From Candidatus Methanoperedens nitratireducens (GTDB taxonomy: Archaea > Halobacteriota > Methanosarcinia > Methanosarcinales > Methanoperedenaceae): a stretch of DNA of 64,000 nucleotides. Location: NCBI RefSeq assembly GCF_900196725.1, contig NZ_FZMP01000112.1:1-64000 (forward strand), in the 5' to 3' direction. The notes beneath the pieces were generated by a model. That model saw only the letters and a program-made list of their open reading frames with translations, was not told where the DNA came from and searched no databases. Position 1 is the stretch's first letter. Each line of letters opens with the position of its first letter. This document shows positions 41,608 through 49,728 of this stretch, piece after piece. Position numbers and translations under genes: made by a program.

Positions 41608-41802
41608 ATGGAGATAACAAACATCATTATTCTCTGGCTGCATTATCTGGCAACCGTAGTATGGATTGGCGGGATGGCTTTCAACATAATGGTACTCCGC
41701 CCTTCGATGACAGTAATTGAGCAGAACGAGCGATTGAAGATAAGTGATATGGTTCGGATAGTAATGGAAAAAATCGTCAGCAACGGGAAGAGAAGCCCCT
41801 GA
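41608..41802 (+). pseudogene. Truncated CopD-like membrane protein gene
   Basis: 64 codons with a very good ribosome-binding site (GAGGTGAT, 41595-41602) and start ATG at 41608. The N-terminal helix (HYLATVVWIGGMAFNIMVLRPS) is the signature first helix of CopD/DUF4149-like four-helix membrane proteins, but the frame stops right after the next amphipathic segment and no continuation was seen in other frames. It is thus a remnant or a real single-helix derivative. Confidence 0.45.
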
Positions 41803-41893
41803 TGAATCTTCCCCTACCGCTGCCGATTTTACCAGGTTTTAATATTTAAGCTCTGACTGCCTCTACTTTCGCCTGTAGCCGGGGCAAAAGGTA

Positions 41894-44800
41894 TCACGAC
41901 AGATTGCTTATCGGTCTGTTCATGAAATTATTATTTGTGGAATTCTCACCTTCTGCAATATTGATGGCCTTAACAGTAGCGCTGGTGGGTACGAAACCAT
42001 CCTTTAGCGTTTCCATGAGGATATAACTCCCTGCTGTTAGATTTTCGAAACTGTAAAACCCGTTTGTATCCGTGGTAGTTTCTTTATTCATTCCAACAGT
42101 TTCTGCTCCGGTCCCGATCAGCTTGATGTTCCAGTTCTCTATGCCCATTTCTCCAGGATCCCATACACTGTTTCCATTTGTATCATTTACCTTGAAGCCT
42201 GAGATGCTGCCGGCTGCAGGTGTTGGAGTTGGCGATGGTGTTGGCGATGGTGTTGGTGTCACTGTGACTTGATTTAGGAAGTTCACATTCGTTACATCCT
42301 TATTTTCGACGGTTATCACCCTGGATGTGGAGTTGGTAGGAGTATATCCTGCTCTTATTTCCTCAGTTACATTATAGGCACCCGGGGTAAGGTTCGTGAA
42401 CTGGTAGAAGCCTGAAGCATTGGTCGATGTACTGTTTATTTGTGTGCCTGTGTAATCCAGAAGCATGATATTCCAGTTCTCTATACCCGTTTCTCCAGGC
42501 TCCCATACACTGTTGCCATTTGTGTCATTTACCTTGAAGCCTGAGATGCTGCCAGCCTTGGGTGTTGGAGTTGGCGTCGGAGTCGGAGTCGGAGTAGCTG
42601 TTGCAGTTACTGTTGGTGTCGCTGTTGCAGTTACTGTTGGTGTCGCTGTTGCAGTTACTGTTGGTGTCGCTGTTGCAGTTACTGTTGGTGTCACTGGCGT
42701 ATTTGTGAAGTTTATGTTCGTGATGTCCTGACCGGCTATGGTAACATTCTGAGAAATCGAGCCATTGGGAGTAAACCCTGCTCTTGTCTCCTCGACCACA
42801 ATATAGGTGCCGTTTACCAGGTTCGGTATCAGGTAGTAGCCTGTCGTATCAGTTGTGGTATTGGATACCGGAATGCCTGTTGTGGCATTCTCAGCCGAAA
42901 TTAGCCAGCCCTGAATGCCATCACCTGTAGTGCTGTTTATCTTGAATCCCGATATGTTGAATGTCATCACCGGCGTCTCGCCCTGCCCGAGGGATGCATT
43001 GGCTTCTTCTGCAAGCCTCGCTGAATCATTGAGCAGATTAATCGCCTTTTGCGGATCATGCACGCCCCAGCTCCGGTCGTTCCTTACCTGGTAAAGTTTA
43101 AAGAACGCCTCTGCAAGCTTATTTCCGCTCAGGTTCTTCTCGCCTGTGGAGGCATTATATATGTTCCAGGCGTTCTCAACCGTATCATTGGTAGCATTCC
43201 ATTTTGTCTGGATCTCTGTCTGGATGCTCATGATCTTATTGCTGATAGTGCCGGTCTGGGACCCCTCTGCATGGCAGCCTGAGCATGCTGTACCATTCCA
43301 TGAGCCGTCGCTCTGCAGTCCTGTTACATTAACCTTGAAAGTATGCCCTGTTACTTTTTGACTGTCAGGCAGCACAGGCTCTGTAGTATTCGCTGGATCA
43401 ATCTGCTTGATATACATATGGCATGAAGCACACTCGAACTTCAGGTTCGATTCCTTGAAGGAACCAAGGAACATCTCTTTTTGAGTCGAGATATGCGGCA
43501 CTACAGCGCCGTGCGGTCCGCGTCCTGTCCAGCCGGGTACTGAAGTATCCGGTCTGTTTTCATGGCAGTTAGTGCACAATCCTGTTGTCGTCGCTTCCAT
43601 GGTATAGTTAGCCCGATAACCGAACGGTCTGGGTAATGCATCCCGATCGTACCATGCATAGGGTTTTTGCGTTCCGAACGCCTGTTCTGTCCTGGTAAGC
43701 CAGTCTCCCATGTCGTGGATATTATGACAGATAGCGCAGGTAACGCCCTTGTAGTCTTCAGGCGCTATAGTCGTTGTCTCGTTCTGAGGATCCCAGTTAA
43801 TCGGCGAGTGGCATCTGGCACACCTTGAAGTATTTTCCGGAGAGCCTTCCTCCACAAAATCAGTATTATTATGGCGGCTTGCCTTCCACTCCTTGACCAC
43901 AGGAACTACTGAGAACCTGCTGTGGTTCAAATTCTGATCGCTTGTAACATGGCATGCTGTTCCGCGCGAGCACGTAGCACTTGGGAAGTTATTTTCATCC
44001 TTTACGTTGAAGGAATGGTTCTTCTGAGCGCCTGCCATGTGGCACTCGATGCATGTGGCCGGTTGTAGCCCAAGCCCTGGATAATTCTTTCTGGCATGGG
44101 AAAGGTTAACCTCGCCTATGTGGCCCAATCCGTGGTTATAGTGGCAGTTAGAGCAGAGCACTTCAGATATAGGACCGGTCACGTTGATCGGCCCGGGATA
44201 GCTCTCGTCCCTGTCGTATATCAGCGCGGGTGTCCTGAGCGTATCATAGATATCTTTACCTGCTTCCCTGCTGGCACTTGAGTTAAATAAACTATTCTTT
44301 GCATCTTTTACATCCGCCATCTTAGTTGCATTGAAACCTCCCGGAGAGAGCAGCTCCCTGTACTGATCATCAGACGTATTGTGAGGATTGTGGCAGCTTG
44401 CACACACCACATTGATAGCGGTCTCACCAGTCACAGTCCTGTTTTTAGCATAATCGAACGGCGAATGGCATTTCAGGCATTCTGCTGGTGCTTCAAGAGG
44501 CGGCGAATGAGCGCTTGATAGCCATGTGCCCTGCCTCGTTGATCCGTTATGGCACTGCAGGCATACCTGCTCGGAAACGTTAGCCTCTACCTGGTGCCCA
44601 TTGCCTGCCGGTCCGTGGCATTCCTCACATGCAATACCAGGCTCACTCCATGTCCCTACTATACCGGGTAATCCGCTCTGGTTCCCGGAAGCGTTATAAC
44701 CTGTAGTATGGCAGCTTCCGCATGTGTATTGCCTGGGGCCGTAATCTGCAAAAGTCTGGTTCTCTGCGAAGTACCTCTTGAACAGATATCCTGATTCATT

Positions 44801-45385
44801 CAGGTATCTCAGTTCCGGCTTGCCCACTATTACATAGGTCATATTCTCCCAGCCGGAACCCGGCGGGGTCGGGAGACCCATTGACTGAGCGGTGTTGTTA
44901 CTTGTCAGCATGACACGATGCATCGTTCCCGTCCAGTTATCGTACTTTTGCTTGTGGCAGTTCTCGCATGTATTAGATTTCAGGTACGTTGGTGGGCCTG
45001 TAAGTAGATTGAAGTTACTTCCATTGACGTCCACATGGCAGTTGTAGCAAGCAGGCGGACCAAGATTTGCTGATGCAAGCGTGGTATCATTGTACCTGTG
45101 GCTGCTGCTGTAATTTTGGCCTGTAGATGTTAAATTTAAATCAGTAGTCGGTGGAGCTACATGACATTCAGTGCAACTATCAGTCGTTGTCGGCACTGCT
45201 GTGCCATCAAATCTGTGGATATCTTTGAAATAACTGCCGGTCGCTGTCAAATTTACAGGTTGTGTAAACGTTACATGGCAAAATCCACAATTCCCGTCAT
45301 ATACACTTCTTGAGCTTCCTGTTCCTGCCAGCGCCAGCAGTATTATTAATATTCCCAGTCCTATTATAATCTGTTCTCTTCTCAT
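41894..45385 (-). CDS. Large multiheme c-type cytochrome with Cna-B/SdrD-like C-terminal repeats
   Basis: 1163 residues. A signal peptide (REQIIIGLGILIILLALAG) is followed by 16 canonical CxxCH heme motifs between residues ~33 and 702. A 17th motif at residues 472-479 is CSRGTACH, a CX5CH spacing. From ~807 three Ig-like SdrD/Cna-B repeats occur (ISGFK--ST/NDTNG-... E/ENW), joined by long Thr/Pro linkers rich in PTVTATATP and TPTPTPTP. No C-terminal membrane anchor is visible. This looks like a surface or extracellular electron conduit. A TATA-like TTTTTTATAAAC lies upstream of the start (about 45447-45458). Confidence 0.87.
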   Translation of the reverse strand: MRREQIIIGLGILIILLALAGTGSSRSVYDGNCGFCHVTFTQPVNLTATGSYFKDIHRFDGTAVPTTTDSCTECHVAPPTTDLNLTSTGQNYSSSHRYNDTTLASANLGPPACYNCHVDVNGSNFNLLTGPPTYLKSNTCENCHKQKYDNWTGTMHRVMLTSNNTAQSMGLPTPPGSGWENMTYVIVGKPELRYLNESGYLFKRYFAENQTFADYGPRQYTCGSCHTTGYNASGNQSGLPGIVGTWSEPGIACEECHGPAGNGHQVEANVSEQVCLQCHNGSTRQGTWLSSAHSPPLEAPAECLKCHSPFDYAKNRTVTGETAINVVCASCHNPHNTSDDQYRELLSPGGFNATKMADVKDAKNSLFNSSASREAGKDIYDTLRTPALIYDRDESYPGPINVTGPISEVLCSNCHYNHGLGHIGEVNLSHARKNYPGLGLQPATCIECHMAGAQKNHSFNVKDENNFPSATCSRGTACHVTSDQNLNHSRFSVVPVVKEWKASRHNNTDFVEEGSPENTSRCARCHSPINWDPQNETTTIAPEDYKGVTCAICHNIHDMGDWLTRTEQAFGTQKPYAWYDRDALPRPFGYRANYTMEATTTGLCTNCHENRPDTSVPGWTGRGPHGAVVPHISTQKEMFLGSFKESNLKFECASCHMYIKQIDPANTTEPVLPDSQKVTGHTFKVNVTGLQSDGSWNGTACSGCHAEGSQTGTISNKIMSIQTEIQTKWNATNDTVENAWNIYNASTGEKNLSGNKLAEAFFKLYQVRNDRSWGVHDPQKAINLLNDSARLAEEANASLGQGETPVMTFNISGFKINSTTGDGIQGWLISAENATTGIPVSNTTTDTTGYYLIPNLVNGTYIVVEETRAGFTPNGSISQNVTIAGQDITNINFTNTPVTPTVTATATPTVTATATPTVTATATPTVTATATPTPTPTPTPTPKAGSISGFKVNDTNGNSVWEPGETGIENWNIMLLDYTGTQINSTSTNASGFYQFTNLTPGAYNVTEEIRAGYTPTNSTSRVITVENKDVTNVNFLNQVTVTPTPSPTPSPTPTPAAGSISGFKVNDTNGNSVWDPGEMGIENWNIKLIGTGAETVGMNKETTTDTNGFYSFENLTAGSYILMETLKDGFVPTSATVKAINIAEGENSTNNNFMNRPISNLS
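42597..42692 (-). repeat. 24-bp minisatellite in the cytochrome linker
   Basis: Four perfect 24-bp copies in direct orientation (starting 42597, 42621, 42645, 42669). On the coding strand each encodes one TPTVTATA linker unit. Expansion or contraction would change linker length between Ig-like repeats without frame shift. Confidence 0.85.
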
Positions 45386-45583
45386 AATTTTCCCCCGTAT
45401 TCTCTTTTGAGACCGTTGCAGTTTCGTGCTATTGGCTATCCTGATTGTTTATAAAAAAATTTAAAATGCAGAAATTCCGCTTAACATCAATACACAAGCT
45501 GCAACGCCCCCCTGAATAATAGTTGGTTTTTGTAATAATAAGGCTTATGGAAGCAAGCTTCCACAACCTTAATTAACCAAGTA

Positions 45584-45612
45584 AATTATATAAGTGTTGC
45601 ACTACATGGGTG
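45584..45612 (+). promoter_or_regulatory. purP promoter: TATA box and overlapping inverted repeat
   Basis: AAATTATATAAG (45584-45595) is a good archaeal TATA box about 25-30 bp before the ATG at 45617. An imperfect inverted repeat GTTGCACTAC/GTGCACAA spans 45597-45617, so the binding site lies over the transcription start. The transcript is nearly leaderless. Confidence 0.5.
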
Positions 45613-45616
45613 CACA

Positions 45617-46687
45617 ATGGTCAAAACGAAGGAGATACTTGACATTTTAGAGAATTATGATAAAGACAACATAGCCATAGCCACGGTCTGCTCGCACAGC
45701 AGCCTGCAGATATTCGACGGCGCACGAAAAGAGGGATTCAGGACCATCGGTATTTGCATGGGCGCGCCTCCGAAGTTCTACGACGCTTTCCCGAAAGCAA
45801 AGCCTGATGAATTTTTCGTCGTAAAAGATTACAAAGAGATCCTGTCAAAAGCCGATGAACTTGCAGCAAAAAACGCCCTAATAATCCCCCACGGCTCTTT
45901 TGTGGAATACCTGGGTGCGGAGAATTTCCAGAAGCTGCGCCTCCCCACGTACGGCAACCGCAGGGTGCTTGAATGGGAATCAGACCGGGATATGAGCCGT
46001 AAGTGGCTTGAATCCGCGGGAATAAAAATGCCGAAGCAGATAAAGAATCCTGAGGATATCGACTCACCCATGATGGTGAAATATTACGGGGCAAAAGGCG
46101 GCATGGGTTTCTTTGTGGTTAAGAATTACTCGGATTTCAGGAAAAGGATCAATCCTGCCGAGAAATACACGATACAGGAATTTGTCCTGGGGACCCGTTA
46201 TTACATGCATTACTTTTATTCACCAATAAAATCGGACGGTTATAAATTGAGCAGGGGCACGCTTGAACTCCTGGGCATAGACAGGCGCGTGGAATCAAAT
46301 GCCGATGAGATATTCAGGATAGGTTCGCCTACGGAGCTTGCTGAGGCCGGGATATATCCCACCTTCGTGGTAACAGGCAACCTGCCTCTTATGATCAGGG
46401 AATCTCTCCTTCCCAGGATATTTGAGATGGGTGAGCAGGTGGTTGAAAAATCGCTTGAATTGTTCGGGGGCATGATCGGTCCGTTCTGCCTTGAAACGGT
46501 AGTGACCGATTCACTTGAGTTAAAGGTTTTTGAGATTTCAGCGCGCATCGTAGCCGGAACGAACCTGTTCATTTCAGGCTCACCGTATTCTGATCTTGTG
46601 GATGAAAAGCTCTCCATGGGACGGCGTATCGCCCGCGAGATCAGGATGGCGCGGGATATGGATATACTTCCAGAGGTGATATCGTGA
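45617..46687 (+). CDS. purP: 5-formaminoimidazole-4-carboxamide ribonucleotide synthetase PurP
   Basis: 356 residues, the ATP-grasp enzyme that formylates AICAR with formate in archaeal purine synthesis. Landmarks: ATVCSHSSLQIFDGARKEGF near the start, IIPHGSFVEYLG, a KYYGAKGGMGFF glycine loop, QEFVLGTRYYMHYFYS, and a RESLLPRIFEMGE segment. The stop codon lies just before the FAD dehydrogenase gene. Confidence 0.92.
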   Translation: MVKTKEILDILENYDKDNIAIATVCSHSSLQIFDGARKEGFRTIGICMGAPPKFYDAFPKAKPDEFFVVKDYKEILSKADELAAKNALIIPHGSFVEYLGAENFQKLRLPTYGNRRVLEWESDRDMSRKWLESAGIKMPKQIKNPEDIDSPMMVKYYGAKGGMGFFVVKNYSDFRKRINPAEKYTIQEFVLGTRYYMHYFYSPIKSDGYKLSRGTLELLGIDRRVESNADEIFRIGSPTELAEAGIYPTFVVTGNLPLMIRESLLPRIFEMGEQVVEKSLELFGGMIGPFCLETVVTDSLELKVFEISARIVAGTNLFISGSPYSDLVDEKLSMGRRIAREIRMARDMDILPEVIS

Positions 46688-46718
46688 AACCGCAAAAAAT
46701 GAATATGACGTCCTGATC

Positions 46719-48074
46719 GTGGGTGCCGGGCCTGCGGGCATGTTCGCAGCAGATGAACTTGCAGGAAGGAAGAGTGTACTCGTCATAGACCAGGGGAGAG
46801 ATATAGATGAGCGCGAATGCAAGATGAAGCGCCGGGGAATCTGTACTCACTGCGACCCGTGCGATATTATGTGCGGCGTCGGCGGGGCAGGGACTTACTC
46901 CGATGGTACGCTGAACCTTCGCCCCGACATAGGGGGTGACCTTGCCGAGCAAACCGGAGACCCCGAGTATGCCTGGGAACTGGTCGATCATGTGGATAAG
47001 GTTTTTGTTAGATACGGCGCGCCTGAACAACTATACATTCCCAGGGGTGATAAGGTCGAAGAGTTAAAACGCAGCGCTGCGGCTTTCGGAGCAAGATTCA
47101 TTGAAATTACCCAGAGGCACATGGGGTCTGATAATGCACCGAAAGTTATCGGTAATTTTGAGAAGGACCTCAAAGACAGGGGTATTGAATTCCTGCTTGA
47201 TACAAAGGTAGATGACCTGGTCATCGAAAACGGCGTCTGCACGGGAGTAATACTAAAAGACGGTGACCGCATCAGCTCCGGTTTCACGATAATCGCTCCC
47301 GGAAGGGTAGGTGCTACATGGGTGGATGAAATCGTAAAAAAGCATAAGATAAGTGCAAAATATGCACCAATCGATGTGGGTGTGAGAGTAGAAGTCCCGG
47401 CGATTATCATGGATCCGATTACAAAGATCAACCGCGATCCGAAGTTCCATATCCAGACAAAGACCTACGATGATTTTGTCAGGACATTCTGTACCAACGA
47501 GCATGGCTTTGTCGTTAAGGAAGAGTACGAGGGTTTCATAGCCACAAACGGGCATTCCCTGAGGAATTTGCAATCCGAAAACACGAATTTTGCCTTTCTC
47601 GTAAGGATAGAACTCACGGAGCCCATGGAGAACACCGTGCGCTACGGCAGGTCGATCGCGAAGCTTGCCACCACCATCGGCGGAGGGAAACCGGTACTCC
47701 AGCGGATGGGCGACCTGCGAAGAGGAAGGCGCAGTACCGAAGAGAGGCTCAAGAAGAATTCGGTGATCAATACACTGAAGGACGTTACACCGGGTGATAT
47801 TTCAATGGCTCTTCCGCACCGCATTGTTACAGATATAAAGGAAGGGCTTGAGGTCCTGAATGAGATAATTCCGGGGGTGGCGTCTGATTCCACGCTCCTG
47901 TATGCGCCTGAGGTCAAGTTCTATTCTATGCAAGTCTTAGTTAACAGGAACATGGAGACCTCGGTCGGGAACCTGTTCGCTGCGGGTGATGGCGCGGGTT
48001 TGTCGAGGGATATCGTGAACGCGGCGGCGACAGGAGTGATTGCGGCGAGGGGTATATTGAAGAAAGAGGGATGA
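46719..48074 (+). CDS. FAD-dependent dehydrogenase with apparent 5' frameshift
   Basis: About 451 residues from GTG 46719, but this start removes the first beta strand of the Rossmann fold. The missing YDVLIVGAG is coded just upstream (46704-46730) in the same frame without any ATG, GTG or TTG. A GTG at 46684 with a perfect GAGGTGAT site starts one frame away, and merging the frames needs one extra A in the A6 run at 46694-46699. So the true start is probably 46684. The protein matches the COG2509 group (NLRPDIGG, a CDPCDIMCGVGGAGTYSDG segment and a C-terminal GNLFAAGDGAG). Function unknown. Confidence 0.75.
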   Translation: MGAGPAGMFAADELAGRKSVLVIDQGRDIDERECKMKRRGICTHCDPCDIMCGVGGAGTYSDGTLNLRPDIGGDLAEQTGDPEYAWELVDHVDKVFVRYGAPEQLYIPRGDKVEELKRSAAAFGARFIEITQRHMGSDNAPKVIGNFEKDLKDRGIEFLLDTKVDDLVIENGVCTGVILKDGDRISSGFTIIAPGRVGATWVDEIVKKHKISAKYAPIDVGVRVEVPAIIMDPITKINRDPKFHIQTKTYDDFVRTFCTNEHGFVVKEEYEGFIATNGHSLRNLQSENTNFAFLVRIELTEPMENTVRYGRSIAKLATTIGGGKPVLQRMGDLRRGRRSTEERLKKNSVINTLKDVTPGDISMALPHRIVTDIKEGLEVLNEIIPGVASDSTLLYAPEVKFYSMQVLVNRNMETSVGNLFAAGDGAGLSRDIVNAAATGVIAARGILKKEG

Positions 48075-48128
48075 ATGCTCAACGGTTAAGGAAGATATAC
48101 TCTGGTTTATTATGCTTATTGAGAGCAA

Positions 48129-48168
48129 TATAACAAGATTGTTATATAACAAAACTGTTATATAACAA
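48129..48168 (+). promoter_or_regulatory. Three TATAACAA repeats before the CitG-family gene
   Basis: TATAACAA occurs at 48129-48136, 48144-48151 and 48161-48168, about 15-17 bp apart. Two of the copies lie in perfect GTTATATAAC palindromes (48141-48150 and 48157-48166). The last ends eight bases before the ATG at 48176. Either TATA/operator duplication or a repressor site. Confidence 0.45.
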
Positions 48169-48175
48169 ATATATT

Positions 48176-49039
48176 ATGTCCCCATCCCACATTGCCCGCT
48201 GCACCCAACTTGCCATGCTGCTTGAAGTCTCAGCCACACCCAAGCCCGGCAACATCGACAGAGACCATAACTACACAGACACCCGATTCGAGCATTTCCT
48301 CGCAAGCGCCGTGGGCGTATATCCGGTGCTGGAAAAGGCGGCGCACTCAAAATCCGGCATCGGCGCGCTCATCCATGAAGCCGTAAAGAAAAGCACGCTA
48401 TGGCAGAAAGGTGGCAATACGCATTTCGGTGCGTTTATATTGCTCATCCCGCTTGTGATGGCTGCAGGTAAGTGTGAAAATGAAACATGCCTGAAAGCGC
48501 AGGTCCAAAATGTTGTAAAAGAAACGACAGTAGAGGATGCAATCGAGTTTTACAGGGCTTTCTCCGAAGCCAGAGTAAAAGTTAAAACTGTGGATGACCT
48601 CGCTCTCGGTGATGCTGCCTCCATTGATAAAATACGGGCGCAGGGTTTGACCCTTTTTAACATGATGGAAATTTCCAGCAGTTATGACATGTTAGCGAAT
48701 GAATGGGTAAATGGTTTCCAAAAAACTTTTGAATGTTCCGGGTCGATAAGGAATAAAATCAAAAACCATGGCATTAATGATGCAGTTGTTCTTACATTTA
48801 TGGAGCTTTTATCCAGCAATAAGGATACTTTTATCCAGACAAAGTTCGACAGCAAAAAAGCAGAACAGGTCTCCATGCGCGCCAGGGAGATATTGCAAAA
48901 AGCTGACATGGGCGATATAAGGGATGAAATTCACTCTTTTGATAATGAGCTGTTAAAGGAAGGTATCAACCCCGGCTCAACTGCAGATATAATTATTGCA
49001 GGATTATTTGTTGCGCTTTTTGAGGGGATGAGATTTTGA
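48176..49039 (+). CDS. Triphosphoribosyl-dephospho-CoA synthase-family protein (CitG/MdcB-like)
   Basis: 287 residues. The motif CTQLAMLLEVSATPKPGNIDR at the start and KGGNTHFGAFILLIPLVMAAG match the CitG family. Bacterial CitG makes the prosthetic group of citrate lyase; archaeal homologues beside DUF447 have been linked to cofactor (methanopterin-type) metabolism, but the substrate is unproven. Overlaps the DUF447 gene by 4 bp. Confidence 0.8.
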   Translation: MSPSHIARCTQLAMLLEVSATPKPGNIDRDHNYTDTRFEHFLASAVGVYPVLEKAAHSKSGIGALIHEAVKKSTLWQKGGNTHFGAFILLIPLVMAAGKCENETCLKAQVQNVVKETTVEDAIEFYRAFSEARVKVKTVDDLALGDAASIDKIRAQGLTLFNMMEISSSYDMLANEWVNGFQKTFECSGSIRNKIKNHGINDAVVLTFMELLSSNKDTFIQTKFDSKKAEQVSMRAREILQKADMGDIRDEIHSFDNELLKEGINPGSTADIIIAGLFVALFEGMRF

Positions 49040-49611
49040 TTGATATTGAAGAATATGGGATACATGAAGGAATATCCGAGATAATCCTTACAACCATCTC
49101 GCCCGGTGGGGTGCCCAATGCAGCACCGATGGGTTTACACAGGAAGGATGGAAGGCTCTTTGCCAGGATTTATAACTCAAAGACATTAGATAATATACTT
49201 AGCAAGCCCATCGCTGCGGCGAATATAGTGGATGACCCGGTTTTGTTCGTGCAGTCCGCGCTCTCCGACATTGAATCTGAAAGATTTGAATTGGTTGATA
49301 GTTTTCCTTTGCTAAAAGATACGCTGGGCTGGATTATATTTGATTGTACCTGCAAAAAAGGTGAGAATATTTCAGTTGTTGAGCTATCGCCTGTAAAGGG
49401 GAAAATAACCGCACGAAAACTTCAGCCAATAAATCGCGGTTTCAACGCTGTTATAGAGGCTGCGATCCATGCCACAAGATATGTGGTCTTGAAAGAGCAA
49501 AAATATTTTGATTGTATCGAATATTACAATTCCATCGTCAAAAAATGCGGCGGGGAGCGAGAAAAGAATGCAATGAGATTACTATACGAGTTTATAGGAA
49601 TTCAAAAATAA
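49036..49611 (+). CDS. DUF447-family protein (FMN-binding split-barrel-like)
   Basis: 191 residues. EISEIILTTISPGGVPNAAPMGLHRKDG at the start is the DUF447 signature; it resembles flavin-reductase-type split barrels. The stop codon is followed by a repeat and then the 3' end of secY. Coupled with the CitG-family gene by a 4-bp overlap. Confidence 0.8.
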   Translation: MIDIEEYGIHEGISEIILTTISPGGVPNAAPMGLHRKDGRLFARIYNSKTLDNILSKPIAAANIVDDPVLFVQSALSDIESERFELVDSFPLLKDTLGWIIFDCTCKKGENISVVELSPVKGKITARKLQPINRGFNAVIEAAIHATRYVVLKEQKYFDCIEYYNSIVKKCGGEREKNAMRLLYEFIGIQK

Positions 49612-49621
49612 AGTTATAGCA

Positions 49622-49704
49622 GAACACAGGACGCACAGATAACGTAGATTTTCACAGATGGCAAAAATCCGTGCGCATCCGTCGGATCTGTGTCATCCGT
49701 GTTC
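49622..49704. repeat. Dispersed fold-back repeat between DUF447 and secY
   Basis: GAACAC (49622-49627) pairs with GTGTTC (49699-49704), and ACAGAT with ATCTGTG inside. The right end, ATCTGTGTCATCCGTGTTC, is nearly identical to 8-26 at the start of the window. It is a member of a small dispersed repeat family between convergent genes. Confidence 0.55.
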
Positions 49705-49728
49705 CTTTTCCTATCCTGCCTATCTATA

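Noticed and set aside
42465-42731. Plus-strand frame encoding long VGVAVAVTVG repeats
   Set aside because: It is only the reverse complement of the cytochrome linker minisatellite.
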